This document shows positions 49,905 to 59,760 of a stretch of 64,000 nucleotides of DNA, piece by piece. Under the pieces are notes generated by a model. The model saw only the letters and a list, made by a program, of their open reading frames with translations, was not told the DNA's origin and made no database searches. A program made the position numbers and the translations under genes. Position 1 is the first letter of the stretch. Every line of letters begins with the position of its first letter. The stretch is from an uncultured Lachnospiraceae bacterium (GTDB lineage Bacteria > Bacillota > Clostridia > Lachnospirales > Lachnospiraceae). Location: NCBI GenBank assembly GCA_947165275.1, contig CAMUZQ010000004.1, forward strand, positions 18,951-82,950, written 5' to 3'.

Positions 49905-50444
49905 ATGAAGTGGGTATGTCAGGTTTGTGGATATGTAGCAGAGGGCGATAACCCGCCGTCAGAGTGTCCTGTATGTCACGCACCGGCTGAGAAGTTTACA
50001 AAGCAGGGCGGAGATAAGGTATGGGCCGCTGAGCATGTGGTAGGAGTTGCCAGTGATGCTCCGGAGGATATAAAGAACGGTCTTCGCGATATGTTTAACG
50101 GCGAGTGCACAGAGGTAGGCATGTATCTTGCAATGGCACGCGTAGCCATACGCGAGGGCTATCCCGAGATCGGAGCCTTCTATGAGAAGGCAGCCTGGGA
50201 AGAGGCTGAGCATGCAGCTCATTTTGCAGAGCTTCTCGGTGAGGTCATAACAGATTCCACAAAGAAGAACCTTGAGCTCCGCGCAGAGGCTGAGTATGGC
50301 GCTACACAGGGCAGATTTGATCTTGCAAAGAAGGCAAAGGAATTAAATCTCGATGCCATCCATGATGCTGTTCATGAGATAGGACGTGATGAGGCCAGAC
50401 ACGGCAAGGGCTTCCAGGGTCTGCTTGACAGGTATTTTAAGTAA
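49905..50444 (+). CDS. rubrerythrin with N-terminal rubredoxin domain (reverse rubrerythrin)
   Basis: WVCQVCGYVAEG...CPVCHAP rubredoxin first, then EECTEVGMYLAMARVAIREGYPEIGAFYEKAAWEEAEHAAHFAELLGE-like diiron region. Confidence 0.92.
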   Translation: MKWVCQVCGYVAEGDNPPSECPVCHAPAEKFTKQGGDKVWAAEHVVGVASDAPEDIKNGLRDMFNGECTEVGMYLAMARVAIREGYPEIGAFYEKAAWEEAEHAAHFAELLGEVITDSTKKNLELRAEAEYGATQGRFDLAKKAKELNLDAIHDAVHEIGRDEARHGKGFQGLLDRYFK

Positions 50445-50481
50445 ATCCTGGCAGATAGCGATATTGTCATAGACAGTATAA

Positions 50482-50519
50482 AGGGCTGTGCATCGAAATG
50501 GTGCGACAGCCCTGTTTTA
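50482..50519 (+). terminator. intrinsic terminator after rubrerythrin gene
   Basis: AGGGCTGT...ACAGCCCT followed by GTTTT. Confidence 0.75.
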
Positions 50520-51932
50520 TTCATCAGCAGCTTTTTTGGATTTTGCCAGGGTAAATATGAATTCAGATCCGACGCCTTCGGTTGAGATAACATTTATGTT
50601 TTGATTATGCGCCTGGATGATCTCTTTTGTAATGGCAAGTCCAAGTCCGGTTCCCTTCTTGTCCTTCCCTCTGGAAAGATCGGTTTTGTAGAAGCGGTCA
50701 AATACCAGCTTTTGCGCATCATCAGGTATCCCTATCCCGGAGTCCTTTACGGATACAAAAACCTTTTCGTTTTTCTCAGTAGTCTCTATTTTTATGATCG
50801 AATTTCTATGGGAGAATTTGATGGCATTATCCACCAGATTGGCTATAACCTGCTGTATCTTTCCCATATCGGCGGAAACATATAAATGCTCCCCGGACAG
50901 TATCAGCTCTATAGAGATCTTCTTTTCCCGGCACAGAACATCAAAGGTTTCACAGATCTGGCGTATGGCGGAATTGATGTCAAAGTCGGTTATGGTAAGA
51001 ACTATGCCCATTGTGTTAAGTGAATTGAGTTCCAGGAGACCGTTTGTAAGCTTTGTCAGACGGTCGGTCTCATTCAGCACGACATTCAGATATTTTTCAT
51101 GAAGCTCAGGCGGGATCGTACCGTCGAGCATAGCATTAAGATAGCCTCTGATCGACGTAAGAGGAGATCTGAAATCGTGGGAAACGTTGGCTATGAATTT
51201 TTTCTGATTATCTTCCGAGCGGCCGATCTCCGATGCCATGACATGGAGAGTTGCTGCGAGATAGCCGATCTCGTCTCTGCCTTGCACTGACGGATCATAG
51301 TCATAATGTCCTTTTGCATATTCCTCTGCGGCTGTCGTGATCTTTCTTATCGGGATATACACCGCAAAGGTAAAGGCCACAAGCACCAGCAGAGACAGCA
51401 GATACATGAAAAGCATCGTTATATAGGATATATTCATAAGCCGGTCCCGTGAAGCATACAGGTCTGACATTGCCATCTGTATCACCACATAGCCACGGAC
51501 ACTGTAACGGCTTGTTATAGGGTAAAAAACAGAAAGATGATCTTCATTAAAGGTTCCGTAAAAATCACTGACCAGGTAATAAGAGCCTATGGCAGCCGGA
51601 TCGAAATCCTCAAAAACCACCGGTTCCGAAGAACGGCTGTCGAGTATCTGTCTTCCGTTTGAATCTATTATGCGTATCTCGGCGGATATATAGGTGTCGA
51701 TCGCCTTTAACTGCTGGAGAGCATTTTCCCTGGCAGCGGTTCCGTTGTAGATCTCGTTTCCGTAGGTGGTCGCCACGAGTCTGCTCTCGCGATACAGAGA
51801 CTCAGCTCTCGTCCGTGTAAGGTCATGCAGTATCATCCGGCTGTTTACGGTAGATATCATAGTGAAGGATAACAGAAAGAACAGGAAGTAAGCAAAGAGG
51901 AGCTTGAGATAAAGAGTCCTGTGAAGCTTCAT
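50517..51932 (-). CDS. sensor histidine kinase (two TM, HAMP, HisKA, HATPase)
   Basis: KKFIANVSHDFRSPLTSIRGYL H-box, NLVDNAIKFSH, VKDSGIGIPDDAQKLVFDRFYK, GTGLGLAITKEII. Confidence 0.93.
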   Translation of the reverse strand: MKLHRTLYLKLLFAYFLFFLLSFTMISTVNSRMILHDLTRTRAESLYRESRLVATTYGNEIYNGTAARENALQQLKAIDTYISAEIRIIDSNGRQILDSRSSEPVVFEDFDPAAIGSYYLVSDFYGTFNEDHLSVFYPITSRYSVRGYVVIQMAMSDLYASRDRLMNISYITMLFMYLLSLLVLVAFTFAVYIPIRKITTAAEEYAKGHYDYDPSVQGRDEIGYLAATLHVMASEIGRSEDNQKKFIANVSHDFRSPLTSIRGYLNAMLDGTIPPELHEKYLNVVLNETDRLTKLTNGLLELNSLNTMGIVLTITDFDINSAIRQICETFDVLCREKKISIELILSGEHLYVSADMGKIQQVIANLVDNAIKFSHRNSIIKIETTEKNEKVFVSVKDSGIGIPDDAQKLVFDRFYKTDLSRGKDKKGTGLGLAITKEIIQAHNQNINVISTEGVGSEFIFTLAKSKKAADE

Positions 51933-53278
51933 CGTCCGGAAAGCTCCGCTTCAAAGGTCAATTCCGTGTAATCGCCCCGTGAGAATCTCTTGACAGTTAT
52001 AACAGCATCCACGCCTGAGGAGAACTCTGAAAGAGTATCGGTATAATCCTTATAATCCGATATGTCCTCGGTGCCTATCTTTGTGATCACATCCCCGCTC
52101 TGGATCCCTGCGGCCATCGCCGGAGAATCAGGATCCACATTTATTACATATGCACCTGTAGGTATATCGTATGAATCTGCAGCTTCCTTTGTGACGCTTG
52201 TACCGATGATACCGAGATAGGTGCGTTCCTTTCCGTTGGCCAGATTCTCGATGGTATCTTTCAGATCGGATATGGAATAGGCGGTGATCTTGTTTGCGAG
52301 ATTCCGGTCCTTGCAGGCAGTAGTTATAATACCGAGAACCTGACCGCTGTAATTTATTATCACCCCGGATGCATTATCCGAGCCGCTGATATCCGTGGTC
52401 AGAAGATGTACATTAAAATCACTCATCTCCTGCTCCTGTGTCATGGAGGTGATGAGTCCGTAGGCTTCCGAACCTGATATGCCCAAGGGCGAGCCGATGG
52501 CTATGACAGGGGTTCCTGGAGAGGACTCATAAGCAGATGCCCCCAGATTTGCATAGGTGATCTCATCAAGAGTTTCCTCATTGATATCTGACAGCTCTAT
52601 GCTTATGATCTGAAGACCGGTATCGGGGTCCGTATTCATGACCTGTGCCTGTGTGGAAAACCCGTCTGCGAAGATCACGGAGATCTCCTCGGCATCCTTC
52701 GTAACACTGCTGTCAGCCAGTATCAGCAGCTGTCTGCCGTTATCAGCGACTATCAGACCTGTAGTGGAATGACCGTTTTCATATGGGTTTTCAAACCAGT
52801 CAGTATCTGTGGTAGTCCCTGTCACATTGACAAGAGATCTGCCGGCTGCAGATGCAACATCATGCAGAGCCTTATAAAGCCTGGCATATTTCTCGGGAGT
52901 GATATCGATCTTGTTTGTTATATTATTGATGACTGTCGAAGGGGCGGAAACTGTAGTTTCTGCCGGTTCATTCTCCGATACTGCGGCATCATCAGAGGAA
53001 ACAGTATCGTCTGAGAGGGTATCATCAGGGTCGGGAGATGATACCGGGTCGGAAACAGAGGACTGATCCTCGGGGATATTCTCGGGCTCCGGAAACTCGA
53101 TCTCTCTGATTGCCTTTTTATCATCGGGCTTTATGCGGGCATATACAATGGAAAAAGTGACGGCTGAAACCACGCCGAATATGACGGCGATGAGTACAGT
53201 CATCCCGATCTGTTTAGCCAGTTTCTTTTTATCAACCGGCTTATCCTTGATCTTCTCCTTTATAAAATCAGATGCCAC
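51929..53278 (-). CDS. HtrA/S1C-like membrane protein with PDZ domain; catalytic triad positions degenerate
   Basis: N-terminal TM, trypsin-like core (TGLIVADNGRQLLILADSSVTKDAEEISVIFADG...IGSPLGISGSEAYGLITS...TTDISGSDNASGVI), C-terminal PDZ (YLGIIGTSV...AMAAGIQSGDVITKIG); GTG start. Confidence 0.87.
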   Translation of the reverse strand: MASDFIKEKIKDKPVDKKKLAKQIGMTVLIAVIFGVVSAVTFSIVYARIKPDDKKAIREIEFPEPENIPEDQSSVSDPVSSPDPDDTLSDDTVSSDDAAVSENEPAETTVSAPSTVINNITNKIDITPEKYARLYKALHDVASAAGRSLVNVTGTTTDTDWFENPYENGHSTTGLIVADNGRQLLILADSSVTKDAEEISVIFADGFSTQAQVMNTDPDTGLQIISIELSDINEETLDEITYANLGASAYESSPGTPVIAIGSPLGISGSEAYGLITSMTQEQEMSDFNVHLLTTDISGSDNASGVIINYSGQVLGIITTACKDRNLANKITAYSISDLKDTIENLANGKERTYLGIIGTSVTKEAADSYDIPTGAYVINVDPDSPAMAAGIQSGDVITKIGTEDISDYKDYTDTLSEFSSGVDAVITVKRFSRGDYTELTFEAELSGR

Positions 53279-53337
53279 CCCACAAGCCTTCCACTTTCAT
53301 AAGATGATTGTTTAGGATATACTATTATACACCTACC

Positions 53338-55707
53338 ATGAATAAAAAAGTAATCGAAAAACTGGAATTTAATAAGATATTGAAAATGCTCGAGGATCAT
53401 GCGGCATCTCTGGAGGCAAGAAAGCTGTGTCTTGAAACCGGACCGCTGGGATCTCAAGCTGAGATAGAGCACAGACTGCAGAATGTGGCTGATGCAGTGG
53501 ATCGCATCTTTAAGGACGGATCGATCTCATTCGGCGGTATCAAGGATGTGAGGAGCGCGGTTCTTTCCACTCAAAGGGACTTCATACTTACGACATCGGA
53601 GCTGATGGACATAGCGACAACACTGGAAGCAGTCTCTGCCATAAGGTCGTATGGAATGAAGGACCGGTTTGAGGATACGCCGGATTCACTATATGACGAT
53701 TTTGAATGTCTTGCGCCGATACCGGGACTGGCAGGTGAGATACGCAGATGCATCATATCCGAGGACGAGATCGCAGATGACGCATCTCCCAGACTGAAAA
53801 GCATACGCAGGAGCATAAAGACAGCTCAGGACCGGATACGTTCCGAATTAGGAAGCATGGTTCAGGGGGCATATGCATCATATCTGATGGAGCCGGTGGT
53901 AACTCAGCGCGGAGGACGTTTCGTCATACCTGTGAAGTCCGAATACAAAAATCAGGTTCCGGGAATGGTTCATGATTCCTCATCGACAGGGGCTACCCTT
54001 TTCATAGAACCCGCCGCAGCGGTACGGCTGAATAATGAGATCAGAGAGCTTCAGCTTGCCGAGAAGCAGGAGATCGGTGTCATATTACAGAAGCTCTCGT
54101 CTGAAGCAGCGGGATCGGCAGAGCAGATAATAGCTGACATGGATATTGTAGTAAGACTGGATTATATATTCGCATGTGCACATCTGGCACTGGATATGAA
54201 GGCTTTCAGACCGGTCTTTTCCGAGGATCTGTCGTTTGACTTAAAGGATGCCAGGCATCCTCTCATAGACGAGAGCAAGGTTGTGCCTACGAATATATAT
54301 CTCGGGAGAGACTTTGACCAGCTAATAATCACCGGACCGAATACAGGCGGCAAGACTTTAACTCTGAAAACGGCAGGGTTGCTGGAGATAATGGGACTTT
54401 CGGGACTTTTCATCCCGGCTTCGGAGGGGTCGAGACTGGGACTTTTCAGAGAAATATATGCGGATATCGGAGACGAGCAGAGTATAGAGCAGTCTCTGTC
54501 GACCTTTTCCTCACATATGGCGAATATCGTAGAGATCCTGAAAAAATGTGACAAGGATTCCCTGTGTTTATTTGATGAGCTCGGGGCCGGTACAGATCCG
54601 GAGGAAGGAGCGGCTCTTGCTATATCGATACTGAATTTCCTTCATGTCAGAGGGATCAGATCCATGGCGACTACACATTATTCGGAACTGAAGATATATG
54701 CCCTTGATACTCCGGGGATAGAGAATGCCAGCTGTGAATTTGACGTAGAAACGCTCTCGCCCACTTACCACCTTCTCATAGGTGTTCCGGGCCGAAGCAA
54801 TGCTTTCGCTATTTCAAGAAAGCTCGGGCTTCCCGGGTATGTGATAGAAGAAGCGGAGCGGCGGATGGATGAATCGGACAGAGCCTTTGATTCCGTGGTA
54901 GGGAGACTGGATGATGCCAGACAGGAATTGGAAAGATTAAAAACCGAGGCAGACAGTGAGAGAACCGAGGCCGCATCATTAAAGCAGGAGCTGGACGCTA
55001 CTCACGAGAAGCTCGGCAGGGAAAGAGAAAGGATCCTGGAAAAAGCCAGAAAAGAAGCTTCAGACATACTTGCCGATGCAAAGATGCAGGCAGATGCTGT
55101 CCTGAGAGATATAAATAAATACGGGACGGCTTCAGACAGGGAGGGCGTAAAAAAACTCGAAGCGGACAGAGCTATGCTCAGACGTGGAATAGAGAGACAT
55201 GCATCCGGAGAAAAGAAGCCAAGACCGGAAAAAACAGGAATAGAAGCGAAGGATATAAGGACCGGTATGGGAGTGGAGATCGTATCCTCCGGATTTAAGG
55301 GTACGGTCACATCCCTGCCTGACGGAAAAGGGAATGTATCCGTACTGTGTGGTATAATCAATTACAAGGCAAATATAAAGGATCTGATCCCCGCAGATAC
55401 AGGGGAAAAGCGTAAACAAAAGGTACATACCGGGGGTATGGCACGTCTTTCACATGCCCGGACCATCTCTACAGAGCTTAATATAATCGGCCTTACGGTA
55501 GATGAAGGTCTGGCAAAGCTTTGGGATTACCTGGATGATGCATATATGTCCCATCTGGGTGAAGTCAGGATAGTACATGGCAAGGGTACCGGCAAGCTGA
55601 GAGAGGCCGTGCAGACTGAATTGAAAAAGATCAAGTATGTGAAATCCTTCCGCACCGGTGAATATGGCGAAGGAGATGCAGGAGTAACGATAGTAACTTT
55701 TAAGTGA
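53338..55707 (+). CDS. mutS2: endonuclease MutS2
   Basis: ITGPNTGGKTLTLKTAGLLEIMG, DELGAGTDPEEGAALA, C-terminal Smr domain VRIVHGKGTGKLR. Confidence 0.94.
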   Translation: MNKKVIEKLEFNKILKMLEDHAASLEARKLCLETGPLGSQAEIEHRLQNVADAVDRIFKDGSISFGGIKDVRSAVLSTQRDFILTTSELMDIATTLEAVSAIRSYGMKDRFEDTPDSLYDDFECLAPIPGLAGEIRRCIISEDEIADDASPRLKSIRRSIKTAQDRIRSELGSMVQGAYASYLMEPVVTQRGGRFVIPVKSEYKNQVPGMVHDSSSTGATLFIEPAAAVRLNNEIRELQLAEKQEIGVILQKLSSEAAGSAEQIIADMDIVVRLDYIFACAHLALDMKAFRPVFSEDLSFDLKDARHPLIDESKVVPTNIYLGRDFDQLIITGPNTGGKTLTLKTAGLLEIMGLSGLFIPASEGSRLGLFREIYADIGDEQSIEQSLSTFSSHMANIVEILKKCDKDSLCLFDELGAGTDPEEGAALAISILNFLHVRGIRSMATTHYSELKIYALDTPGIENASCEFDVETLSPTYHLLIGVPGRSNAFAISRKLGLPGYVIEEAERRMDESDRAFDSVVGRLDDARQELERLKTEADSERTEAASLKQELDATHEKLGRERERILEKARKEASDILADAKMQADAVLRDINKYGTASDREGVKKLEADRAMLRRGIERHASGEKKPRPEKTGIEAKDIRTGMGVEIVSSGFKGTVTSLPDGKGNVSVLCGIINYKANIKDLIPADTGEKRKQKVHTGGMARLSHARTISTELNIIGLTVDEGLAKLWDYLDDAYMSHLGEVRIVHGKGTGKLREAVQTELKKIKYVKSFRTGEYGEGDAGVTIVTFK

Positions 55708-55732
55708 CAGCGGTTGATCAAAGAGGGTTCTT

Positions 55733-56440
55733 ATGACAAACAAGCAGAAGATACTTATTGTGGATGATGATGAGAACATAGCGGAGCTTATATCGTTATA
55801 TCTTACAAAAGAGTGTTTTGACACTCAGATAGTCCATGACGGGGAGGAAGCACTGCAGGCTTTTGAGCGATCACAGCCTGATCTCATTCTTTTAGACCTG
55901 ATGCTGCCCGGGATAGACGGCTATCAGGTATGCAGGGAGGTAAGAGCAAAGAGTCAGACACCGATAATAATGCTGTCCGCCAAGGGAGAGGTATTTGACA
56001 AGGTGCTCGGACTGGAGCTGGGGGCTGACGACTATATGGAAAAGCCCTTTGATTCAAAGGAGCTGGTAGCCAGGGTCAAGGCGGTTTTGAGAAGGTACAG
56101 GCCTGTAGTACAGGAGAAGCCGGAGGCTGCATCTGTTAAAAGAGTGGATTATCCGGATCTTTCCATCAATCTGACGAATTATTCCGTTTTGTATAACGGA
56201 CAGACGATAGATATGCCGCCTAAGGAGCTGGAACTGCTGTATTTCCTGGCTTCATCCCCTAACCAGGTGTTTACGAGAGAGCAACTTCTGGATCATATCT
56301 GGGGTTATGAGTATATAGGTGATACGCGTACCGTAGATGTCCATATCAAAAGGCTGAGGGAAAAGATCAATGACCACGAATCCTGGCGTATAGCCACGGT
56401 ATGGGGTATCGGCTATAAGTTTGAAACTATAAAGACCTGA
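55733..56440 (+). CDS. OmpR/PhoB-family response regulator
   Basis: ILIVDDDENIAELI, LLDLMLPGIDGYQV, winged-helix TREQLLDHIWGYEYIGDTRTVDVHIKRLREKI. Confidence 0.93.
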   Translation: MTNKQKILIVDDDENIAELISLYLTKECFDTQIVHDGEEALQAFERSQPDLILLDLMLPGIDGYQVCREVRAKSQTPIIMLSAKGEVFDKVLGLELGADDYMEKPFDSKELVARVKAVLRRYRPVVQEKPEAASVKRVDYPDLSINLTNYSVLYNGQTIDMPPKELELLYFLASSPNQVFTREQLLDHIWGYEYIGDTRTVDVHIKRLREKINDHESWRIATVWGIGYKFETIKT

Positions 56441-56471
56441 CGGGGTTTTCTGGAAAGGAATAATATAAAGA

Positions 56472-57425
56472 ATGAAATATCTGAACGAGCTGGTTGAGGG
56501 GGATCGGATCTCTGCTGTTTATCTCTGCAAAAAGGCAGCTATGCTGACCACAAAGAACGGCAAGGAATATATGAGCCTTACCCTAATGGACAGATCTGCT
56601 AACGCGGATGCAAAGATATGGGAACCTAATTCCGAGGGGATAGGAGATTTTGATGAGCTGGATTACATACATATCACCGGAGAGGTGACAGTATTTAACG
56701 GAGCGATCCAGATAAATATAAGACGCCTGAGAAAGGCAGATGATGGAGAATATGATCCGGCTGATTATCTGCCGATGTCACCCTATGATAATGATGGCAT
56801 GTATAATCAGTTAAAAAATGTGATAGAAACAGTTAAAAATCCTTTTCTCAATCAGCTGCTTAAGAGTTTTTTTATTGACGACACCGATTTTGCAGAAAGG
56901 TTCAGAAGGAGGTCAGCAGCCAAAACCGTGCACCACGGGTTTGTCGGAGGTCTGATGCAGCACACCCTGGCAGTTACCAGACTCTGCAAGTTTTATACCA
57001 AGGCTTATACCGTACTTGATCACGATCTTCTCATTACGGCGGCAATGCTGCATGACATAGGCAAGGTGCGTGAGCTTTCGAAATTTCCCGAGAATGATTA
57101 TACGGATGACGGTCAGCTTCTGGGTCATATATTTATGGGAGCCGAGATGATAGGAGAGCATGCAGGAAAAATAGAAGGGTTTCCTCCGAAGCTTCTGTCT
57201 GAGCTTCAGCATTGCATACTTGCGCATCACGGCGAGCTGGAGTTTGGATCCCCCAAGACTCCTGAGCTGATGGAAGCTCTGGCACTGAATCTGGCAGATA
57301 ATACAGATGCCAAGATCGAAACCTTTACAGAAGCAGTTCAGGGAAAAGAGCCTGACAAGTGGCTGGGAATGAACCGACAGCTGGGCGCCAATATCAGAAG
57401 GACGTCAGTCTGGACAGGGGAATGA
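56472..57425 (+). CDS. YhaM-type 3'-5' exoribonuclease (OB fold + HD)
   Basis: OB region then VHHGFVGGLMQHTLAVTRLC and LLITAAMLHDIGKVREL HD motif. Confidence 0.9.
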   Translation: MKYLNELVEGDRISAVYLCKKAAMLTTKNGKEYMSLTLMDRSANADAKIWEPNSEGIGDFDELDYIHITGEVTVFNGAIQINIRRLRKADDGEYDPADYLPMSPYDNDGMYNQLKNVIETVKNPFLNQLLKSFFIDDTDFAERFRRRSAAKTVHHGFVGGLMQHTLAVTRLCKFYTKAYTVLDHDLLITAAMLHDIGKVRELSKFPENDYTDDGQLLGHIFMGAEMIGEHAGKIEGFPPKLLSELQHCILAHHGELEFGSPKTPELMEALALNLADNTDAKIETFTEAVQGKEPDKWLGMNRQLGANIRRTSVWTGE

Positions 57426-57467
57426 TCCAAGGAGCCAGATATAAAACTGCGCTTTATAGAGGAGAAC

Positions 57468-58949
57468 ATGGATATGAATACAAACGATCCTGGGTTAAAA
57501 AAGGATGATATTCTGAAAGGGCTTCATATAGAGGCCCTTTCTTCAGATGGGTCAGGGATAACCAAAATAGAAGGTTATCCTGTATTTATCAAGGATGCTC
57601 TGCCCGGAGACATTGTGACAGCCAAATTGATGAAGGTCAAAAAGAATATGGCTTTTGCAAGACTTATGAAAACAGAAAAGGCCTCTCCTGACAGAGTCGC
57701 TCCCAAATGCAAAAATGCCCGGCCCTGCGGAGGCTGCAGCATACAGGAGCTTTCCTATGAAAAGCAGCTGGAATACAAGGATGACAAGGTATATAACTGT
57801 CTGCTCAGGATCGGAGGGATACCGGCTAAGATCCTGGATGCCGCACATGAAGAGCCTGTGGGTATGGATAAGCCGTGGAGATACAGGAATAAGGCACAGT
57901 ATCCCATAGGGACGGACAGGGATGGAAGGATCATTTCAGGTTTCTATGCCGGACGGACACATCACATTGTTGAGATAGATGACTGTGCACTTAATCCTCC
58001 GGAGTTCGCGGTCATATTAAGAACTTTTTTGAATTACTGTGAAGAGAACCGGCTCGAACCATATGACGAGCGGACAGGCAGCGGACAGGTGAGGCATCTG
58101 CTGATCCGCAAGGGGTTTGCTACAGGTGAGTTGATGATCATGCCGGTAGTCAGAAGCCTCAAAGCATTTGGAGAAAAAAAACGAGAAGCGCTGAAGGAAG
58201 CGTTTACAGGGATACCGGGGCTTGTATCTGTGATCCTGAATGAAAATCCGGATAAAACAAATGTGATACTTGGAAAAAAAACAGAGATCATATATGGCTC
58301 CGGATACATAAGAGACCGGATGGGGACTCTGGATTTTGAGATTTCTCCGCTGTCATTTTATCAGGTAAATCCCCTGCAGGCATTAAAAGTATATGAAAAG
58401 GCTATTGAGTATGCGGCTCTTACAGGTGAGGAAAAGGTATACGATCTGTGCTGCGGGATAGGGACGATATCTTTGTTTGCAGCTCAAAAGGCAAAATATG
58501 TGTATGGAATAGAATCCGTACCTGAAGCGATAGAGGATGCAAAAAGAAATGCCAGAATCAATGGGATAACAAATGTGGAATTCACTGCGGCAGCGGCAGA
58601 AAAATACCTGCCTGAGGTAAAAGACCTCTCAGCGGATGTCGTCATTCTGGATCCTCCCAGATCCGGGATGGAAAGACCCGCACTGGATGCCGTCGTATCT
58701 GCATCACCTTCACGTATAGTCTACATATCCTGTGACCCCGCAACCCTGGCCCGAGATCTTAAAGTATTTCTGGCTGCAGGCTACCACCTGACCCGCTTCA
58801 CTGTCACCGATCAGTTTTGCCACACAAGCCATGTGGAGACTGTGTGCCTCTTGAGCAACCGAAAACCTGACTCATATGTACACTTGAATCTGAAGATGGA
58901 AGACTACTACAGAATCAAGGATGCAGAGAAAGAGCAGGGCAAGAAATAA
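57468..58949 (+). CDS. rlmD: 23S rRNA (uracil(1939)-C5)-methyltransferase
   Basis: TRAM domain, CGGCSIQELSYEKQLEYK cluster, YDLCCGIGTISLFAA, VILDPPRSGMERPAL, YISCDPATLARDL. Confidence 0.92.
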   Translation: MDMNTNDPGLKKDDILKGLHIEALSSDGSGITKIEGYPVFIKDALPGDIVTAKLMKVKKNMAFARLMKTEKASPDRVAPKCKNARPCGGCSIQELSYEKQLEYKDDKVYNCLLRIGGIPAKILDAAHEEPVGMDKPWRYRNKAQYPIGTDRDGRIISGFYAGRTHHIVEIDDCALNPPEFAVILRTFLNYCEENRLEPYDERTGSGQVRHLLIRKGFATGELMIMPVVRSLKAFGEKKREALKEAFTGIPGLVSVILNENPDKTNVILGKKTEIIYGSGYIRDRMGTLDFEISPLSFYQVNPLQALKVYEKAIEYAALTGEEKVYDLCCGIGTISLFAAQKAKYVYGIESVPEAIEDAKRNARINGITNVEFTAAAAEKYLPEVKDLSADVVILDPPRSGMERPALDAVVSASPSRIVYISCDPATLARDLKVFLAAGYHLTRFTVTDQFCHTSHVETVCLLSNRKPDSYVHLNLKMEDYYRIKDAEKEQGKK

Positions 58950-58978
58950 CCATCATAATATCATACGGAACCAACAGT

Positions 58979-59021
58979 AAGAGCTACTGATGCGAACAAG
59001 CATTGGTGGCTCTTTTCTTTT
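58979..59021 (+). terminator. intrinsic terminator after rlmD
   Basis: AAGAGCTAC...GTGGCTCTT hairpin with T-rich tail. Confidence 0.65.
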
Positions 59022-59120
59022 TCTCCGGAAACAGTAAAGGCGGTGGTGCGTATGAGAACGGTTAGAAACTGACACAGAGAGGCGACAGAAAATCAGAGTA
59101 AATCCAAGGAGAAAATCAAG

Positions 59121-59420
59121 ATGACAAAGAAAAGAAGCATTAAGATTTACGGTCAGAGTGGATATAAGTACCGGGAGACTCCCGCAATCTTGTTGAAGGG
59201 TCAGTGGCTGAAGGAAGCCGGATTTGAAATCGGTGATTATATTTCCGTCACGTTAGAGGATGGCAAACTGATAATTGCACAGGATACTGAGAGAGCAGCT
59301 CTAAAGGCCGCAGAAGAAGAGTTTATGGAAAGGGAGATGAAGAACCTGCAGAAGCGCTATGAGGCCGAGAAAAGAGCTCTGAGGGTTCAGATGGTAGCGG
59401 AACCGGGAGCGAGGTGGTGA
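59121..59420 (+). CDS. SymE-like (AbrB/SpoVT-fold) toxin family protein with C-terminal helical extension
   Basis: IKIYGQSGYKYRETPAILLKGQWLKEAGFEIGDYISVTLEDGKLII matches SymE family layout. Confidence 0.82.
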   Translation: MTKKRSIKIYGQSGYKYRETPAILLKGQWLKEAGFEIGDYISVTLEDGKLIIAQDTERAALKAAEEEFMEREMKNLQKRYEAEKRALRVQMVAEPGARW

Positions 59421-59422
59421 GT

Positions 59423-59698
59423 ATGTTTACTGAAGAAGAACTTCAGTCGATTGATACCAAGTATTTTATGATGATTACGGTGGATCCTTATGATGTGACA
59501 ATTCAGTCCCGGAATACCGGTCATTATTGGTATCTGCACAGCACCGGATATCCTACCGAGGGATCTTGCATCATTTTTCATAAGCACCGATATCAGCATC
59601 CGTATCATCAGCACGGAAGAGCACGGACACTGCGACAGGCAGTCAAATCTATTAAAAATCATGATATCTATCAGATCAAAGTGAGAGGTCACAAATAA
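59423..59698 (+). CDS. hypothetical protein coupled to SymE-like gene
   Basis: ORF begins just after/over the symE-like stop; His-rich HKHRYQHPYHQHGR; ends before terminator; start 59417 or 59423. Confidence 0.65.
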   Translation: MFTEEELQSIDTKYFMMITVDPYDVTIQSRNTGHYWYLHSTGYPTEGSCIIFHKHRYQHPYHQHGRARTLRQAVKSIKNHDIYQIKVRGHK

Positions 59699-59699
59699 A

Positions 59700-59747
59700 A
59701 CAGGGGAGCACACTACCGATGTTGGTAATGTGCTCCCTGTCTTTTTG
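59700..59747. terminator. strong hairpin terminator between convergent genes
   Basis: ACAGGGGAGCACACTACC-GATGTT-GGTAATGTGCTCCCTGT followed by CTTTTT. Confidence 0.85.
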
Positions 59748-59760
59748 TCTGGTGTTCAGA

